32,068 bases of DNA from a virus. Positions 30,658 through 32,068 of this stretch are shown one piece after another. Within the stretch, counting starts at the first letter, position 1, and each line of letters begins with the position of its first letter. The position numbers and the translations under genes are program-made. The notes beneath the pieces are model-generated. The model was not told the DNA's origin. It was given only the letters and a program-made list of their open reading frames with translations, and ran no database searches. The stretch spans positions 1 through 32,068 of IMG/VR virus record IMGVR_UViG_3300036719_000721; one strand, given 5' to 3'.

Positions 30658-30938
30658 TACTTAGGAATGTTGAGACCAGTAGCAGCAGAACCACCGCTGG
30701 ACTGAGTGGAAGGGGTAACAGACAGCTGAGGCATCCGCAAACGGGCCGTACCACTGGCTGCTTGACGAGCTGCCGAACGGGTCGAGGCGGCGCTACGAAT
30801 GGTAGCAACACGCTCACCAGCAGAAGCAGGAGTCAGGGAAACAGGCGGCGGTGGAGCCGGAGCCGGGGGCTCAGGAGCTGGAGGAACAGGAGGAAGGGGA
30901 GGCGGCGGTGGAGCCGCTGGAGGCGACGCGAGGCACAT
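30657..30938 (-). CDS. Proline-rich virion-associated protein (T7 gp7.3-like)
   Basis: A 93-residue protein with a Cys-2/poly-proline N-terminus (MCLASPPAAPPPPPLPPVPP), an Ala/Arg/Ser-rich middle, and a C-terminus LRMPQLSVTPSTQSSGG followed by GLNIPK. Short proteins with Pro runs and a 'L.i...G.GLNIP' end occur just before the portal in many podoviruses. T7 gp7.3 (99 aa) has the comparable end LSVARSSGGGINI. In T7 this protein helps tail assembly and host adsorption. It lies 2 nt after the 65-aa gene. Confidence 0.7.
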   Translation of the reverse strand: MCLASPPAAPPPPPLPPVPPAPEPPAPAPPPPVSLTPASAGERVATIRSAASTRSAARQAASGTARLRMPQLSVTPSTQSSGGSAATGLNIPK

Positions 30939-30940
30939 GA

Positions 30941-31138
30941 TTAAATCTTTCCTTTGAGGTAGCGAATAACAGCGACGGCCCCTGCTTGAAAGGCCATCTG
31001 TCTTTCCGAAATGTTGTACTCCGGATAGGCATCTGGGTACATCTTATCAAGTTCTTCAATAAGCTTAACCAGATCTACCTTTCCCCCTATCACTCTGGAT
31101 AGAGGGAGTTCTTCGGTTTCAAGGTAGTCATTAGCCAT
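30941..31138 (-). CDS. Small hypothetical protein after nrdB-like gene, 65 aa
   Basis: The start at 31138 (MANDYLETEELPLSRVIGGK) overlaps the nrdB-like stop by 8 nt (ATGGCTAA); an upstream start would lie deep inside that gene. The 65-residue product has an acidic N-terminus and helices (VDLVKLIEELDKMYPDAYPE, then ERQMAFQAGAVAVIRYLKGK). It is not recognised, and could belong to either the nucleotide or the head operon. Confidence 0.65.
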   Translation of the reverse strand: MANDYLETEELPLSRVIGGKVDLVKLIEELDKMYPDAYPEYNISERQMAFQAGAVAVIRYLKGKI

Positions 31139-31859
31139 ATTGAGGCAGGTCAGTGTTGGCAGCCTCAAAGAACGCAGGCATCCGAGCACGCTGGGTATCG
31201 GACAGGCCAGGAGCCTTACCACGTTCGTAAAGGGAATCGGATTGCTTCAGCCAGAAGTCCTTGTCTAGATACTTGTTCTCAGACGAGGACAGGCCATCCA
31301 CTACCCATCCCACAGTCGCTCTGCGTAGTCGATTGAGGCTTGGTGTGGACTTGAGGCCCAGCTCGGAGCAGACCATCGAGTGGACGGCGACGTGAGTTTG
31401 CTCGTCTCTGCTGATGTCGGCTGCTGTGGTGCGGATGCCGATGTCTCCGTTGAATCGGAAGAAGGGAAGGATGACGAAGAAGACACTGCGTTCAAGAATC
31501 GCTGCCTTTAGGATAGGGTGTTCTGGGGCATCAAGCCAAGCCTTAAGGATATGTTTGGCCTCGGCTTCTGCTTTGTTGTCGGTACCGTGAGCAGCCACCA
31601 CATAGTTAAGGGCTTGGTCGTGGCGCTCTTCATCCAGTTGATTACTCTTGAGGGCCTCCACAACACCGGCAGTCGCTGGCAGTTCCTTTTCCAGACCTTG
31701 CTGGAGGAACTCGCGGACCGGTAGCTCCAGGTGGCGAAGGCCGAGGGCGCGACGAATCGATTCCTCAGAACCCTCAACCAGCTTACCAGCTTGAACAGCT
31801 ACGGGGGTCCACTTACGTTTACGGGCAATGACTTGGGCATAGGGGGACAGGGTATTCAT
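31131..31859 (-). CDS. nrdB: Short ribonucleotide reductase R2-like subunit
   Basis: A 242-residue ferritin-fold protein that would hold the dimetal cofactor of class I ribonucleotide reductase. Ligand motifs are seen: Glu45 or Glu50 as the first carboxylate, Glu77-x-x-His80 (LDEERHDQAL), Glu123 (ILERSVFF) and Glu153-x-x-His156 (RDEQTH). It is much shorter than classical R2 (about 375). The residue four after His80, where class Ia/Ib R2 has the radical tyrosine, is Leu84. A Tyr is at 86, two positions off. It may therefore use a metal-based radical (class Ic-like). It overlaps the large-subunit gene by 4 nt (ATGA), supporting a real R1-R2 pair. Confidence 0.8.
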   Translation of the reverse strand: MNTLSPYAQVIARKRKWTPVAVQAGKLVEGSEESIRRALGLRHLELPVREFLQQGLEKELPATAGVVEALKSNQLDEERHDQALNYVVAAHGTDNKAEAEAKHILKAWLDAPEHPILKAAILERSVFFVILPFFRFNGDIGIRTTAADISRDEQTHVAVHSMVCSELGLKSTPSLNRLRRATVGWVVDGLSSSENKYLDKDFWLKQSDSLYERGKAPGLSDTQRARMPAFFEAANTDLPQYG

Positions 31860-32068
31860 TCTCCGCAGGGGATACAGGGCTCATCGATTGGTTTAACTTT
31901 AGGACAACCACAATCAGGATCCACATCCTCCTCAAAGGAGAAGAGTTCCTTGTAGTCATCATCCAGGGCAGCCAGGGCATCATCCTTGGCTTGGGTATCA
32001 GGCATTACCTGAAGGGCGTAATAGAGGGAAGTCTGTGGTGAGGTGAGCCACTCCTGAAGGAACTGTTC
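31856..32068 (-). CDS. nrdA: Ribonucleotide reductase large subunit, C-terminal end only
   Basis: The last 70 codons of a gene entering from the right edge. The text ends VDPDCGCPKVKPIDEPCIPC, then GE and stop. A C-terminal CxxC on a flexible tail (here CIPC, plus an earlier CGC) is the dithiol relay that re-reduces the active site of ribonucleotide reductases. With the R2-like gene directly after it in the same operon, this is most likely the class I large subunit. A class II enzyme would not need that partner, but cannot be excluded from 70 residues. SPQTSLYYALQVMPDTQAKD is helical. Confidence 0.7.
   Translation of the reverse strand, partial: EQFLQEWLTSPQTSLYYALQVMPDTQAKDDALAALDDDYKELFSFEEDVDPDCGCPKVKPIDEPCIPCGE

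Noticed and set aside
1-32068. CRISPR arrays, insertion sequences, reverse transcriptase/diversity-generating elements
   Set aside because: No regularly spaced direct repeats with unique spacers, no transposase, and no reverse transcriptase was seen. The only dense repeat is the fibre rod.

Overview
The window is most likely part of a T7-like podovirus genome (Autographiviridae-type). It is probably a cyanophage: the inferred host is a Synechococcus-like cyanobacterium. Every gene I accept is on the minus strand. Read from right to left the order matches the T7 late region: connector, scaffold, capsid, tail tubes A and B, four internal virion proteins, tail fibre, lysis genes, small terminase, large terminase. 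The cyanophage assignment is an inference from several traits: thyX and a class I-like ribonucleotide reductase beside the head genes, a tyrosine integrase after the tail fibre, DSSGRL-type repeats in the fibre, and several tiny basic proteins. No photosynthesis gene lies in the window.

Layout in transcription order. 32068-30941: end of a ribonucleotide reductase large subunit, a short R2-like subunit and a 65-aa protein. 30938-26621: a gp7.3-like proline-rich protein, the portal, a 73-aa protein, the scaffold, a 391-nt gene-free structured stretch containing a tRNA-like fold, then the major capsid protein. 26585-19061: a strong terminator (in the place of T7 T-phi), tail tubular A and B, and gp13-, gp14- and gp15-like proteins. 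The gp15-like protein carries a lytic transglycosylase domain and a degenerate M23-like domain. 19047-12138: a second terminator, a gp16-like protein of almost exactly T7 gp16 length, the tail fibre and an 82-aa protein. 12124-8837: integrase, small proteins, a candidate holin, a two-domain endolysin, small terminase and a membrane protein in the T7 18.5 position. 8856-4782: small basic proteins, HNH nuclease, a glycine-rich probable virion protein, a 284-aa Lys/Arg/Ala-rich protein and the large terminase.

4781-3182 looks like the junction between the late end and the early beginning of the genome. It holds a G-quadruplex-type mirror repeat and a cluster of hairpins directly after the terminase, then thyX and a 55-aa gene. 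After these come two sigma70-like promoters (each TTGACA with a 17-bp spacer) flanking an array of dyad repeats. From 3181 to 1 run small, mostly unrecognised early-type genes, including one ribbon-helix-helix-like protein, with one terminator at 1442-1474. Host RNA polymerase presumably reads this early part. A phage RNA polymerase gene, if present, lies outside the window.

Most neighbours are joined by TAATG, ATGA or GTGA overlaps, or overlap by 8-71 nt, which suggests translational coupling in long operons. Eight of the accepted genes code for fewer than 60 residues (counting the partial one at the left edge). They were found by reading the gaps directly.
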